A DNA stretch of 64,000 nt from Echinometra lucunter (Eukaryota > Echinodermata > Echinoidea > Camarodonta > Echinometridae): the NCBI GenBank assembly GCA_029962745.1, contig CM057171.1, forward strand, positions 5,269,990 to 5,333,989. The letters run 5' to 3'. The translations under genes were made by a program, and so were the position numbers. Shown one piece after another: positions 23,914 to 35,800 of this stretch. The number at the start of each line of letters is the position of its first letter. The stretch's first letter is position 1. The notes beneath the pieces are model-generated. The model saw only the letters and a program-made list of their open reading frames with translations, ran no database searches and had not been told where the DNA came from.

Positions 23914-24257
23914 ATATTCATCGGCGTTAATCCATTTTGAGGAGTGGGGTGGGGATGATCGACTTTTTTGCCGATTTTTTTTTTCTGTCGAACTCACACT
24001 TAAGTATAAACACACACACACCCTCACCCACCCGCACAGATCCTCTTAGACAAATTTTATTTTTTATTTTGCGAGCGAGCGAAGTTCTACCAAAACAGCC
24101 ACTATCTGGTTTTTAATCGCATTTTCAAATATAAATTTTGTCATATGATGGTCGTTTATGACAGATTGTAAAAGGCGGGAATTTTAGTACACGCCATCCC
24201 CCTTTCGAAAAAGTGGGGAGGATATATCCCCCCATCCCCTCTGGATTTACGCCGATG
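22548..24257. repeat. Duplicated block of MITE, SINE tail and (AGT)n arrays
   Basis: The order is: left part of the hAT-like MITE (22548-22600), SINE-type tail (22627-22705, GTGGAAAATGCGCTATATAA), (AGT)n (22717-23310), a near copy of the same tail (23360-23440), (AGT)n (23452-23912), full MITE (23919-24257). The tails and the start of each array (GTAGCAGTACTTAGTGGTAG) match, so a unit of about 735 bp was duplicated. Confidence 0.75.
23919..24257. mobile_element. hAT-like MITE, second full-length copy
   Basis: The ends CATCGGCGTTAATCC and GGATTTACGCCGATG and the interior (TCTGTCGAACTCACACTTAA, TGGTTTTTAATCGCATTTTC) match the element at 11047-11420. It is embedded in microsatellite DNA, so the 8-bp flank cannot be confirmed. 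Confidence 0.75.
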
Positions 24258-24259
24258 AT

Positions 24260-25840
24260 AGGAGGAGGAGGTGGAGGAGGAGGAGGAGGAGGCCGAGGAG
24301 GAGGCTGAGGAGGAGGCCGTATAGTGGTAGTAGTAGGCCCTGTAGTAGTAGAAGTAGTAGGACTATTTGTCATCAGGTTTTGTTATTTGTCTTTGTATTT
24401 TGATTGTGTTTTGTGACCCTGTCTTTTGACAAAGGACTTTTTAAAAAAATTTTGCGTAGATAAAAGTGAATTACGTTACTCGTAGTCAGAGACCGAGAGG
24501 CCATAGGAAGCTCTGGAATTTCCCCCCCCCCCCCTCACTGTGGGGACCCTTCTTGTAGCTTAGAAGCTGGTTGATTTTGTGGCCCGGTTGAGAAGAGGTT
24601 GAATGGAGCGGTTGCTCCAAAATTCCAAACTGTGTTCTTTTCCCAGTAGGTCCCCGTGTATAAATGCTTCTTCCTTTCTGTATAAACCGATTCATAACCT
24701 GCAAAATCATTAATTCTTCCATTTATTGCTGGAAATTCAAATGACTTTGTTCCTTGTCTTAACCACTACCACTGGAGTGTTTATCTTATCAAAATTTTCA
24801 CCTTATGTCGTAATATCTCCATTCAAAAAGCGGGATTCTCCCTCTCAAACTTGACGTCTTTTCCAGTTCCAGATAAGACCTTGTAAAACAAGACTTTCTA
24901 ATGCAACAAACCTAATGTTATGTTCTGATTCCATGGCATCATGTTTCCTCCAAATCCGGCCGAAACATAAGCCGGAAATCCACTAAATACTTAATCTTTT
25001 TAAAATAAACTCATACCTTTATCTTGTAATTTTGATTTCTTTTACCCAACACTATCATTCATTACACAACTCTTCCAGAAAATTAATCATAATTTTCCCC
25101 TTGGACTTAGGATGTTATTTTATAACTAATCTTTCATCTGTAATTCCTTCTTACACACAGAATTGCGCTTTCGTTTTGCTATCTTGCTATTGTGACGTCA
25201 GCCAATGGTTGTGTCTCTCGAGGAAAAGGGGGGGGGGTGCAGCTTGACGCCCCGTTCTAAATTTCTGCTGGCAATTTTTTGGACAATCTTGTGCCGTCTA
25301 TCTGTGAACTCTTAATTTTTTTGAAATAAACCCACAACTTTCCCTATTCATGCTAGTCCAAGTAAGGTTCGTTGGAAATTTGGGACTAGGTAGACATGTC
25401 TACCATTCATTCAGACATGACACTCCCACTTCGAATGGTTTAGCAATACTCTTGCGCCTGTACTGATGATATGACTTTTGCCTCTCCACGTGTGAGTGAA
25501 AGACGCACGTACATGGTGCTTGCAAAGAAATCATATTTTTTGCACTTAGTTACAGGTAATTATAATTCAAAATCATATTATCCAAATGTCAGTTTATAAT
25601 CTAATATGAACTCTGCAGTCTAATCATGGCACTGATTTTCCATTCAGCATTCAACAGTATTCAGTCATGAAAAATAAACTTTATGTAACCCAAGCAAAAG
25701 CAAAAGATAGAAAAATGTAGGGGAAGAATGGATAAAAAAAACAACAAAGGAGATAATTTTTCCGTTCACGATTTTCCAATGAATGAAAGAGATTAACAGC
25801 AAACAGGAAGCGCTTGAAATTGGCAGAGACAATTAGTCAC
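24260..25840. other. No gene recognised
   Basis: GGA-rich repeat at 24260-24320, poly(C) at 24523; otherwise non-coding. Confidence 0.45.
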
Positions 25841-25841
25841 A

Positions 25842-25868
25842 TGAACCCCTGCCCTGAGCAGGGGTTCA
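25842..25868. repeat. Perfect 11-bp-stem hairpin before poly(C)
   Basis: TGAACCCCTGC and its complement are separated by CCTGA, followed 10 bp later by about 17 C. Confidence 0.6.
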
Positions 25869-25899
25869 CCAAGACTCCCCCCCCCCCCCCCCCCCGATA

Positions 25900-27433
25900 A
25901 TTTTGACTCCCTAGTACGATAATACAGCATTCTGAACCTGGCAACGCTGTTCCGGGGAACGAATCGAGTAATCGTTTCGTCCCTCCATAGCCCGGAACAA
26001 ATCTGCTACGACACCGGCCTTCAAGATGTCACGGCTATGGAAGCAAGGAGTAGGGGTCAGTTAAGAGCATACACTCGGAAGCTGTCTCCGGCTTCCAGTA
26101 ATCAATCAACCTTTTCCCAGGGTATACCTGTTCATTATGCTCGCCTACGCATCTAGTCCGAATGGTTGGGCTTCATTACTACTCATCTGGTCCCATCTCG
26201 TTTATATCGGTGTTGTATGTCATACGTCTTCTACCTTGCACCCTCGTGCATGGCTAATGTAATAATGTATTCGCATGTTCAACATTCGTTCATAATGATG
26301 TCGGAAACGTAATTAGATGAGGATGGTCGGTGACGGTTACATTCATGTTCAATTGGAAGCGAAGAAGCCAGTGCACGCAATCATAAGTGATATCAATGGG
26401 CAATTATGGCAATGTAATTAACACCGCTGTCACGTACCGAAACTCTATACTCTCCCCTACGCACCAATGCCCCGTTTTTATTTTTCTTCGTAGGGGTATG
26501 ATCTTGTTGTGCACTGTAAACTTGACATTTCGTTTCTCCGTCTCTCTTTTTTTTGTGTTTCTACTTCGAAGTAAAGCACACGTATCTCAATGCATTTTAC
26601 ATGTATTGCAGCACTGCTTTGTATCTGTATAATTCTGCCTTCTTTGTCCTTTGTCAATGATTCATTCGTAAAATCTGTTTTTGTTGTTATTACTACTATC
26701 ATTATTATTATTATGTATTTGGCAGTGCCCACGCCTGAGAGGGGAAATGCGAACTTAATCACTGTGACCCTCAGGTCTCTACTCCCGGTAAATAACATAT
26801 TAGCATGTGCAGGTGTCATTACACCGGCATTTTCCCTACTCTTCTTTGACTAGGGCAGAGGATTCTTTATGTGCAAAGATGGTGGCTCTCGTCTACAAGG
26901 GGCCTCCATTTAACATCCTCTCCAAAGGAAGGATATTGATGGTAATAAAATATTTTGGAATTTATTTCAATAGATTTAATTTCATTTGATTCAATTTGTA
27001 AGGGAGACTATGGAGGCATACAGATGAAAAGGGAGAAGACATTAACTCTTTACATGTCATGGATCCAACCCCAAGGCTGCCATATTTTTGGAGCACATAG
27101 CATGTGCACTGTACATTGTGCCAGAAGTCAGCAATGACAATCCACTGTCCCGTTCCCTTGGACGACCAAAGCCAATGAAGAGTTAATAATGGTGCCAAAA
27201 TATTTTGTTTGTTCAACACAATCGCAAATCGCTGAAATGACTTCAGAAATCAACTTTAAAGTAGGCCTATATAAAAAGTTAATGTAATGCATGACAAGGA
27301 TTCTGCACGTATATATGTTAGTTGATTTTAGAGAGTGTATGCAATTATCTTTTACGGAAAAAAGTATATATTTCAAATCTTTTAGCCGTAATTCCACAGA
27401 CTTTCTTATTGGGTGAAATGAATTCGACATCCT

Positions 27434-27435
<2 letters not shown>
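25900..27435. other. No gene recognised
   Basis: Several overlapping short frames on both strands (26387-27430), none with a domain or splice pattern. Confidence 0.45.

Positions 27436-27438
<3 letters not shown>

Positions 27439-27472
<34 letters not shown>
27439..27472. repeat. (CT)n microsatellite
   Basis: About 34 bp of pure TC repeat. Confidence 0.95.
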
Positions 27473-27473
<1 letters not shown>

Positions 27474-27629
27474 AATGAGGCTTTGACAGACGTTTATCAA
27501 TCATATGAATATCTACGTCTGGGACCGACCGACCAGATCAATATAACTGATTTATCTTTAACCCTGATAGAAAAACAAACTTTACATTTTTTTTTATTCC
27601 TGACACACGACCAAACGAAATACATGAAT

Positions 27630-27779
27630 GCTCCCTTGGGAGTGGATAAGGTGCATGCATTGTATGCGGGCAAGCCTGAATCCGATGACCGGGGTAATAA
27701 TATTTCTGTAAAGCGCTTAGAGACTCTCTTGGAGATGTATTAGGCGCTATATAAATCCAGAATATTATTATTATTATTA
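27630..27779 (+). mobile_element. SINE 3' portion with (ATT)n tail
   Basis: CCTTGGGAGTGGATAAGGTG, AATCCGATGACCGGGGTAAT and TTAGGCGCTATATAAATCCA precede a short (ATT)n tail. The same tail motif occurs at 22638-22703, 23370-23436 and, degraded, at 56190-56256. Confidence 0.65.
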
Positions 27780-27844
27780 TGAATATGTCTATAAGAGTAA
27801 GACGTACTGCACCCCTTCGCATAATTTTCGAGAAATCCATTCAT

Positions 27845-28584
27845 TGATTTTCACTTTTGACAAACACAATGCAAAATCAAATACAAATCAAATACAAATA
27901 TCATGGTGGCAGGATCATAAACTAAGAACACACAGAGGAAACACTGTACATAAATTTACGAAATCAAGTAAAACAGGATACACAGAACGTGAGGAAAGAA
28001 CAGTAGAAATAGAAGCATTTTCAAAAACCTTGTACATTAAACACTATTACACATTACTTCAAGTCGATGTTGTTTATATAAACCTTTAAAAATGTGCTAC
28101 ACTCTTATGATTTTTGAAATTTTGTGGTAAGTTGTCCAAAAATATTTGGCCATTATAACAACAACAAAAAAAAAAATTAGTTGTTGGCGTGCGATCTAGA
28201 GGTAGACGGAAATTTTGGACATTCCTCAGTACTAATCTGATCATGAATGGATCAGTTGAAGGTAAAACAATCATGAAAAGTCTCAGGAAGAAGGTTGATA
28301 GTGAGAATCTAGAAGAGAATCTAGAATCAGATTTTCCCTGGCCTTTTAAAGTTTCCCAGCTTGAAACCTAATCGGCATTCGCCGCGTGAGAAGGAAAGTG
28401 GGTAACCTTTGACCTCAAAGGCTTGAAAAGGGAAACCCCCTTTTCATCAGATATACAAGATACCTATGACAATCCCATTTCAAGTATGTAATGTTCATAC
28501 CATAACAACTCCATTAGAAACTTGAGGTCCACGAGTTGTTGTCAAATCCGCGTGTTGTAACCATGGTATCTGGTAAGACCGTAA

Positions 28585-28585
<1 letters not shown>
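27845..28585. other. No gene recognised
   Basis: AT-rich non-coding sequence. Confidence 0.4.
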
Positions 28586-28588
<3 letters not shown>

Positions 28589-28645
<57 letters not shown>

Positions 28646-28660
28646 GGGGGGGGGGGGGGA
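28589..28660. repeat. (GA)n plus poly(G)
   Basis: About 52 bp of GA followed by GGAGG and about 13 G; reverse orientation of the poly(C)-(CT)n arrangement. Confidence 0.95.
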
Positions 28661-28752
28661 AGAGAAGGGAGAAGTAAGAAAGTGGATATTTTCAGGAGCA
28701 CCTACCATGGCACGTCACGTTTCATACGCTTGGCCTTATCGACATGTTTCAA

Positions 28753-28786
<34 letters not shown>

Positions 28787-28886
28787 CATACATACTGAAA
28801 GAAATGAAAATGGTAGAATAATAATTGCGTAGCTCCCTCAATGTTCCCCAGAGCTGTCATCCATTTTGAATCAAGGGTTGAAAAAA

Positions 28887-28957
28887 TGCCTCCGCCGGGA
28901 ATCGAACCCGGGTCACTCGCTTAGAACGCCAATGCCTTACCACTAGACCACAGAGGC
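28887..28957 (-). tRNA. tRNA-Arg(UCU)-like, left palindrome arm
   Basis: 71-nt cloverleaf on the minus strand. A-box TGGTCTAGTGG and B-box GGTTCGATTCC match the Pol III consensus. The anticodon loop GTTCTAA gives UCU. The 3' side of the anticodon stem is GCGAG where the right-arm copy has GCCAG, which leaves a mismatch against TTGGC. The acceptor stem is GCCTCTG with CGGAGGC. Probably less functional than the right copy. Confidence 0.65.
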
Positions 28958-29098
28958 GGGCCAGCAGTTAGGCGTGACCGAATCCAATTGACCGGCTTCT
29001 CATTGTTCTTTAACTCATCTGCACCAAATAAAGGATCAAAAAGGGTTGGAAATCTGTCTGTCGGTCAATTGGATTCGGTCACGCCTAACTGCTGCCCC

Positions 29099-29169
29099 GC
29101 TTCTGTGGTCTAGTGGTAAGGCATTGGCGTTCTAAGCCAGTGACCCGGGTTCGATTCCCGGCGGAGGCA
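29099..29169 (+). tRNA. tRNA-Arg(UCU)-like, right palindrome arm
   Basis: 71 nt: acceptor GCTTCTG/CGGAGGC (two G-U pairs), D arm GTC/GGC, anticodon stem TTGGC/GCCAG, loop GTTCTAA with U33 and anticodon UCU, T arm CCGGG/CCCGG with loop TTCGATT, discriminator A. A- and B-boxes are intact. A TTTTTT run (29171-29176) follows directly and could terminate Pol III. CCA is not encoded, as normal in eukaryotes. A SINE-like or element-borne pseudogene is the alternative. Confidence 0.7.
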
Positions 29170-29444
29170 TTTTTTCAACCCTTGATTCAAAATGGATGAC
29201 AGCTCTGGGGAACATTGAGGGAGCTACGCAATTATTACTCTCCCATTTTCATTTCTTTCAGTGTTTATTATTTACAAGGGAGTTGCCAAAGTTGTTTGCA
29301 TTTGTCAAATTCCTTTATTATATATATATATATTTTAGCAAGCAAGGAAAATGATACAGGATTGTCCCTTGAATTAAGATATCTTACATCACATTTACAT
29401 GAATACAACAATTTAATGAAAGTTATATTCAAAGATTAATTCAA

Positions 29445-29557
29445 ATGTGATTTCTTCCTTAAAAAAAGTGGGGTGGGGATATTTGTACACGCCATCCCCC
29501 TCTCAAAAAGTGTGTGGGGGATATATCTCACCATCCCCCGGGATTTACGCCAATGGC
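29445..29557. mobile_element. hAT-like MITE, right-end fragment
   Basis: TATTTGTACACGCCATCCCC to GGATTTACGCCAATGG matches the right third of the element at 11047-11420. Confidence 0.65.
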
Positions 29558-29574
29558 GACATTTGTCATTAAAA

Positions 29575-29691
29575 GGGCCCTGTAACATTAAAAATTAGTC
29601 TGACTAACTGATTTGAATTGTAAGTCTATGGCAAACCATGTACTAAAGAGTTGATCATAAGATTGATCGTATCTCTTTATGTTACAGGTCC
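29575..29691. mobile_element. Short MITE
   Basis: GGGCCCTGTAACATTAAA at the left and TTTATGTTACAGGTCC at the right form inverted ends of a 117-bp element. Target duplication is ambiguous in an A-rich flank. Confidence 0.55.
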
Positions 29692-29699
29692 TAAACTGA

Positions 29700-30860
29700 C
29701 AAAGTACAGGCATAATATTTTACATGAACTTAAAAAAATTCCCTTCTTCTAGAAGTTGATCTTTAACACTGAGAAATTCCCTTAGTAGCTACTTTCAAAG
29801 CATTCCGTGAATTAATGTCATTGCCTATTGAAAACTCTATTCAATGTATTATTCTGGGTTATTGTTGATGTTGCTGGTGTTGTTGTTGTTTTGGTGTTTT
29901 TTCGGGGGGGGGGGGGGGTCATTGCGTGAATCATCAACATTCTGTGAAACTATCAGTATTTCCTTTTATGCACACTTTTTACTAATCGCTGAATAAAAAA
30001 TCGCTATGAGGTTAGAAATTCAAGGTAATGCAAGATAAAGAGCTAGCTTATTAGTATTGAAAATTGTAGTCACGATTCAATGCCGGCTTCTGATTGGTCA
30101 ATGGTGTCATGATGTTTTCGTGCAGGAAAAGTCAGTTGTTTGAAGACAATCAGCTGTTTTGAATTTTGACCTTCATCGGCCACGTCCAAAGTCACATAAC
30201 TCGAACAGGGGAATTTGTGATTCCACGAAAATAATTAATCAATTATGAAATGTACCGGGGTATGACTGGAAAGTAACAGGGTCAAATTCACTTTCAGAGC
30301 TTCAAACCCAGTGTTGTAGAATTTTCGTTGCCCATTCCAGGACCATGTAAACTTAGGTTAAAACTTGCAAGTAGATAGGTAGAAATGGACCGCGCCCCCC
30401 CCCCCCCCCACGAAAGTGAGTTCAGTTTTGACGTTTCATGGACTATTCTTTCAATGTGATACTTTTTTATTTTTATGACATTCATACTGTCTTGATGAAT
30501 TCAATAAGTTTCGTAAATATGTAATTATCAAGATAAAATTTACTCGAAAATAGATTTCAGTCTGCGTACTTTTGCTTCGCTAGCCAGGACAAAAATTAGC
30601 ATTTCGCCACAATTCTCTTTCGATCTACATAGAGCTTTACTTCCCACACATTGTCGTAAGGACAAAGTACAGTATCTCATCACATTACTGACAAATCCAA
30701 AAAGGATTTTCCTACTTTGCCTTACAGTTCATTTTACATTTTACCAGACTGCTTAGAAACCAACGAGTTTTTGCATTGATCGACCAGGGGACCTACGGCT
30801 TTAAAACCTAGCCGTGGGACTTGGATGTGAGAATTAAATACCTTGACATAATTGTATAGC
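29700..30860. other. No gene recognised
   Basis: Non-coding; poly(G) at 29905 and poly(C) at 30395. Confidence 0.45.
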
Positions 30861-30945
30861 ACTATCGCCCCATCACTTTGGTTTCGAACTCTCGACATCC
30901 CGCTACGAGACCACTGCTATTACCACTGAGCCACTACGCCTGACA
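30770..30945 (-). mobile_element. tRNA-derived SINE fragment, minus strand
   Basis: On the minus strand from 30945, TAGTGGCTCAGTGGTAATAG (A-box-like) is followed by GAGTTCGAAACC (B-box-like), then non-tRNA sequence. No simple-repeat tail is seen. Confidence 0.45.
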
Positions 30946-31380
30946 TTGATAATGCGCAACAGTGCATGAACTTCTGCATGGAAGTAATGGTGGCTAGGAC
31001 AAAGAAAACTTGCACGCTAGAGGGACCAACCTTGTCTCCATCCATGAGCTCCATCATAACATTCTCTCTAGAGAATTTTTTAGAGTGAGACCTTGCAAGA
31101 AGTATAGGGTATTCTCTCTCTTCCTTTTTGTAACTTTTGCCAAAATATTTTTGGAAAATAAAAATGGATTTCAAGAAGTTATGATAATGATGAATCATGA
31201 CATTACGTCGCGCCATATTTCCGATGGAAAACAAATTAGTCATCCTTATCCTAATGGTTTGTTTTTGCGCGTTGATGAGTGCGACCGCATTACATGTATT
31301 TCCTTATATTAAGTATCACGTATACTTGCTCTGTCTTGGGATTTTCCAGTTCACCCTCATTGACTTCGGAGGCGTAGCTA

Positions 31381-32159
31381 CACTCTTAAAGTGATTGGTC
31401 AATTTTTAAACCAAATCTTAAGTTTTAACCAACGTTGGATCGTATGCTGTCCATTAAACATTTGGGCATTTATTGCCCAACTTCTGTTGATTAATTGAAT
31501 TACCCAATATTGTGTAAATTTTCTTTACCCAACGACAGGCGATTCCCATTGACAACTTTTTAACCAACGTTAATGGGCTGTATGCTGTCCATTAAACTTT
31601 TGGGCATTTATTGCCCAACTGTCAGAATTTATCTGGCTGTTGGGTAATAAATTCTATATCATTGGACAAATTCTGTTAAAATTCTGTTTAAAAATATTGC
31701 GATTGTTGTTTCACACCTGTTTAACCACATACATACATACCCTATCAGCTATCCTGTCATATCCTATCATAGGCATAGCCTATCCTATCCTGTCTATTTG
31801 ATACACTAGAATGCAAGCTATTATATATGTGCTTTGTGAATCAAGTAAATCAAGCCCACCCTAAACCATACGCTAATGAAAAGCCATGAATATTCATTTT
31901 TATTTTGCCAGTTTTGTAGAAAAAATTACCCAACTAGTGGATCCTTTCATGGAATTAACCAACTGTAAGAATTAATTTTGCCCAACATCCATGCGACCAG
32001 GAGTGTTGGTGGGAATATGACCAACAGTTGAGCAAAATGTTTTCTACACAAATTGGTCAAATGGTCTTCACTATATTTGGGCAAGATTTGCAAAGCTTTA
32101 CGCAAAATTCTAACCAACAGTGTGTTACCCAACTAAATTTATCCATTCTTTAAAGAGTG
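31381..32159. mobile_element. TA-flanked element with internal repeats
   Basis: The left end CACTCTTAAAG and right end CTTTAAAGAGTG are inverted and flanked by TA on both sides (31379-31380, 32160-32161). The interior repeats TGGGCATTTATTGCCCAAC twice (about 31463 and 31602) and has TTGGTTA/TAACCAA motifs near both ends. There is no transposase; it is non-autonomous and possibly Tc1/mariner-like given the TA. Confidence 0.6.
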
Positions 32160-32412
32160 TAAAAGGGGAGACAATGCTCCTTCCCCGTCGAATCCTTTAA
32201 AATCTTTGGGGAGAGAAGGGAAAGACAGAGAGACTGAAAGGCCGTATGGTATTGTACTCTCGTTTCCATCCAAAACATGTCCAACAATTACTACGTTCTC
32301 GCCACCCCCCCCCCCCCCCCCCAACCGTGAGGGCGATGCTCCTCAATGGCTGAGCCCACGCACGCCGGGGTGAATGCACGCCTGCGAACCAGTACAGGTT
32401 CCCCCGACCGCG

Positions 32413-32488
32413 AATTTTTTTCCGTACATGGAAACGTCCACGCACATGCGCACAAGGAGGATTTGCGTTTCCATGTACGGAAAAAAAA
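32413..32488. repeat. 24-bp-stem hairpin
   Basis: ATTTTTTTCCGTACATGGAA and its complement face each other across a loop of about 28 bp. It sits just after a poly(C) run (about 32304-32321). Confidence 0.7.
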
Positions 32489-32664
32489 TCGCTCCCCGGC
32501 CGAGGAAATGAAATTTCACCACAATGATTGCAACATCACTTAGCCGTGAACATGGAACTGGGGTTTTCCAACACCGTCTGTGGATTGGCACTGAAAAAAA
32601 CCCGTTGTATTCTGTTTTAAGAAGATATACGAATAGTGTTGTTTTTTTTCTTTCTTTCTATTAG

Positions 32665-32824
32665 GGTATTAGAGCAATTAGAAATGAATCTGAATGGTAT
32701 GGACATGACTGAAGAGGGAGAAGGAAAGGCAAAGTTTAAACTAGGGATACAGTCATTGTTAATCTCATTGTTGGATTGTTTCGTTTTTCATTTTGTTCCC
32801 TTGAAAATGGAGAATAAAGTTTAA
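32665..32824 (+). other. Weak candidate terminal exon
   Basis: A very strong pyrimidine tract (TTTTTTTTCTTTCTTTCTATTAG) of a 3' splice site precedes an open frame of about 53 codons. It contains EMNLNGMDMTEEGEGKAKFK and stops at TAA within GAGAATAAAGTTTAA, so an AATAAA overlaps the end. No domain or partner exon is known; it could equally be a retroposon tail. Confidence 0.25.
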
Positions 32825-32839
32825 GTTCAAAGTTCAAGA

Positions 32840-35800
32840 AAATCAATTCATTTGAATTATTCATATAGAATTTCTGTATTCTTTTATTGATATGATTGGC
32901 ACGCTCTAATTTTGCGTAAGATAGCTTTGCATTTACCAGTAATTTAGTTATTTCCTGGGATAATATGTCTCGTTTGTGGTGCAAGTTTGGTCAGAAAAGT
33001 GATGTTAAAAATGATTGAAGGGATATCATTAGAGCGCATTAGTTTTATGGACATTATTTAGGTCATCTGCAGCTATATACTTCACTGATACGCTTCATAT
33101 CATGTAACATACGCCTCATTGGGTTGATTTATTAACATGCTAATGGAAGAAAAGAAAAAGGAAAGAGAAGAGTGAGAGAGAAGAGGACAAGGGAAAGGAA
33201 AGCGTAGAGAAGAACCATTAGGGCCCCTTCCAGCGCCCTCCCCATTCGATGATCTCGAAATTCAGATCTCATTGTTCTGGTAAGACAGGCATCCCCTTCC
33301 CCCTTACGAGCCTAATGCGGTCGGCGTCCTTTTTTTTTTCTTTTTTTTTTTTTTTTTAGCGTTTCGACCCTCTGATATGCCCCTTGAATTTTGAAAAATT
33401 TGAATATCATATCTGCTGATTATTCATCCGCAAGTAATATGCATTATAGTCATCATGTTTCAAAATAGACAATACACAGTAAATAGATAATACACAGTAA
33501 ATTTTGATTAATAATAACTGTTATAATACTTGGTAATTTTAAAACATCAATACCCACCAGCAAGGTCTTCAAGGCATTCCATTATGATCATGATGATTAT
33601 TCTAGCTCAGCTGGGATACCGATATCGGTGCAGACATCGTTCAAAGGGTGCATGAGAGAGTGGCAATTGTAGGTAAATGTCTCACCAGATGACTGGTGCC
33701 ATGCCGGGTTCGGACCTACGACCTTTTCATCTGCAATCGAAGTATATTTTAGCTATTTTCCAGAAGAGAATATTTTAAAGGACACTCTCTCAATAGAGTC
33801 GCATGCATGCTCCCTCATCTACACCCCTGGAATAAACCTGGAGAATATACTTCATCCCTACATTTTCATGCAAGGAATTATCCTCAACGATTATGAAATC
33901 CCGATAAGCTAGTACTTGTAATATATGAGTAGCTTTCCAAGCGCTAACATCACACGACCGTGTAATATCTAAATTCATATTTTGGACCAAAAGTTTATCT
34001 GCTAGTGATTGGCTAAAAGAGCCGTGATTATATGTATTTTCATCAGTGTTCAACTGTTTCAGAATGTTGGCATGTTTGGAAAATGACGTCTTTTTTATGA
34101 CGCCATTTAGTTAGTGCATCATGGGCTATTACTCCCGCGGTGTCACGGCTACTACGTCTTTCAATTTGTAATCACTTCGGCTGTATACCAGTGCCATACA
34201 GCTTTCTTGCCCATAGTTTTAACCAGAAACTCTCGATGCAAAGTATATTTGTAAACTTGTTATGAAGCAATAAATGTGAATCGATGTTTTCCCCTAAACA
34301 TGGTAAACACTTAAAACATGAATCGTTTTCATTCCGTTCTCCTACGTATCGTGATTGTGATCGTGGGAATCATAAAGTTGTCAATGTTAAATAAATAGAA
34401 TAGGCCCAGCCGAGGGAACCTTAACGACACAACCATACAGAGAGGGAAAAAAGGGCCAACACAAGGCATTAAAGAGATAATTGATGCAATACAGGAAGAC
34501 TTTCTCCGCTCAAGTGTTGCCCAAATAGAAAGAAAAATAAACACACTATACACTGCACTGAAAGTTTTCCGTGGTTTCATTTTGCTTAGAAAATAAACTA
34601 TTGTTGCATAGTGCTACATGCAGTGTTAGTCTATTCATTATTTGTTCTGGAAATTCCAATTTTATCACGTCATAATAGTTAATTCATACTACGATAAGAA
34701 TATTCCGACTGGAACAGTGACTTTACTTGTTGTGTTGACAGGAAATACATTCAAAGAGAGTGTTTCACCTTAAAAACATCATGAACACTTTGTAATGCTC
34801 AACCATCTGGAAACTCAATGGCGTACTCAAGAAAGGATTATCACCTGCAGGGCATCGTCCTCAGGTTAAGTCGGGTGGGGGTGTTATCCAAGGGGCGCAA
34901 AGCCCGCCGCACACTGCACGATTTTGAAAAAAAAAAAGTTGTAGTATTGATATTTCTGTTGAGAACACTGCCTAGAGCCCATCCTGGATACGCCACTAGA
35001 AAGAACAGTGGGAACCTTGAAAATGGGATTATTTTGCTTTATGACTTCTTTCGTTATTGTATTATAGTAGAACATGATAGAGTTACAAGGGGTGCAGGAG
35101 AATTCCGTTCCAGTATTCATGTTCGCACAATATTTCTAATCTCATCGCAATAGCTTTTCGACTACTCGTTGTAAACAAAGCGGAAACGTTAGTGGATTCT
35201 GTGTCAACATCAATGTGACAGGGATTGATTCACAAATGAAACTATATATTCATACATGCTTCAGCTGCATAGTCTACAGGAAATTCACCAATAACCGTAA
35301 AGGTATCAAATGCTTGCCCAACATATCAATAGCTAATTCAGTACACGATCTACACAAAAATAAAATAAAATAACTCATAGCATTAGCAGAGGTGAATGCA
35401 GTACTGCAGCCTGAGAATCTTTGGATAGAAGTGTTTATAAATTTCAATGCATTTATGAAATTTTAAAAAATGGTTATTGACAATAAAGCATTTTATTGCC
35501 TTCTTTGGAAGCGCTTTGACTTTTTAGAGAGGTAATTAATATCGTGTCAATTTATCATGATTTCTAAGGGGCAGCACGAACCCAAAACCCTTCTCCTTAC
35601 ACAGAAACCCTGGCTCAGAGCCAGCCAACAGAGATACCCTTCATTGTTCATGCTGTGATGGGAATTGAATTTTTCTCCTTTCGTTCATTAAAAAGAGGAG
35701 AGAAGATGTCAGATCCAGCACAATAATATCTGATATCATCAATTAATTCGATAATAACTGTTTTTGTCGTGAGATGATAATACGATTTGGCGCCTAGTTT

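Larger units (their letters stand above)
28794..29262. mobile_element. 469-bp palindrome carrying a tRNA gene in each arm
   Basis: The arms of 201 bp (28794-28994 and 29062-29262) are near-perfect complements around a 67-bp loop. The outer ends read ACTGAAAGAAATGAAAATGG and its complement. Each arm holds one tRNA gene, in divergent orientation relative to the loop (minus on the left, plus on the right). No target duplication can be read because the left flank is a TA repeat. It may be a foldback or MITE element that captured a tRNA gene, or an inverted duplication of a tRNA locus. Confidence 0.75.

Noticed and set aside
21828..24030. Very long frames on both strands (up to 258 codons) rich in Thr, Leu, Val, Ser or Tyr
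   Set aside because: Pure translations of the (AGT)n microsatellite; open in many frames at once with no start or splice context.
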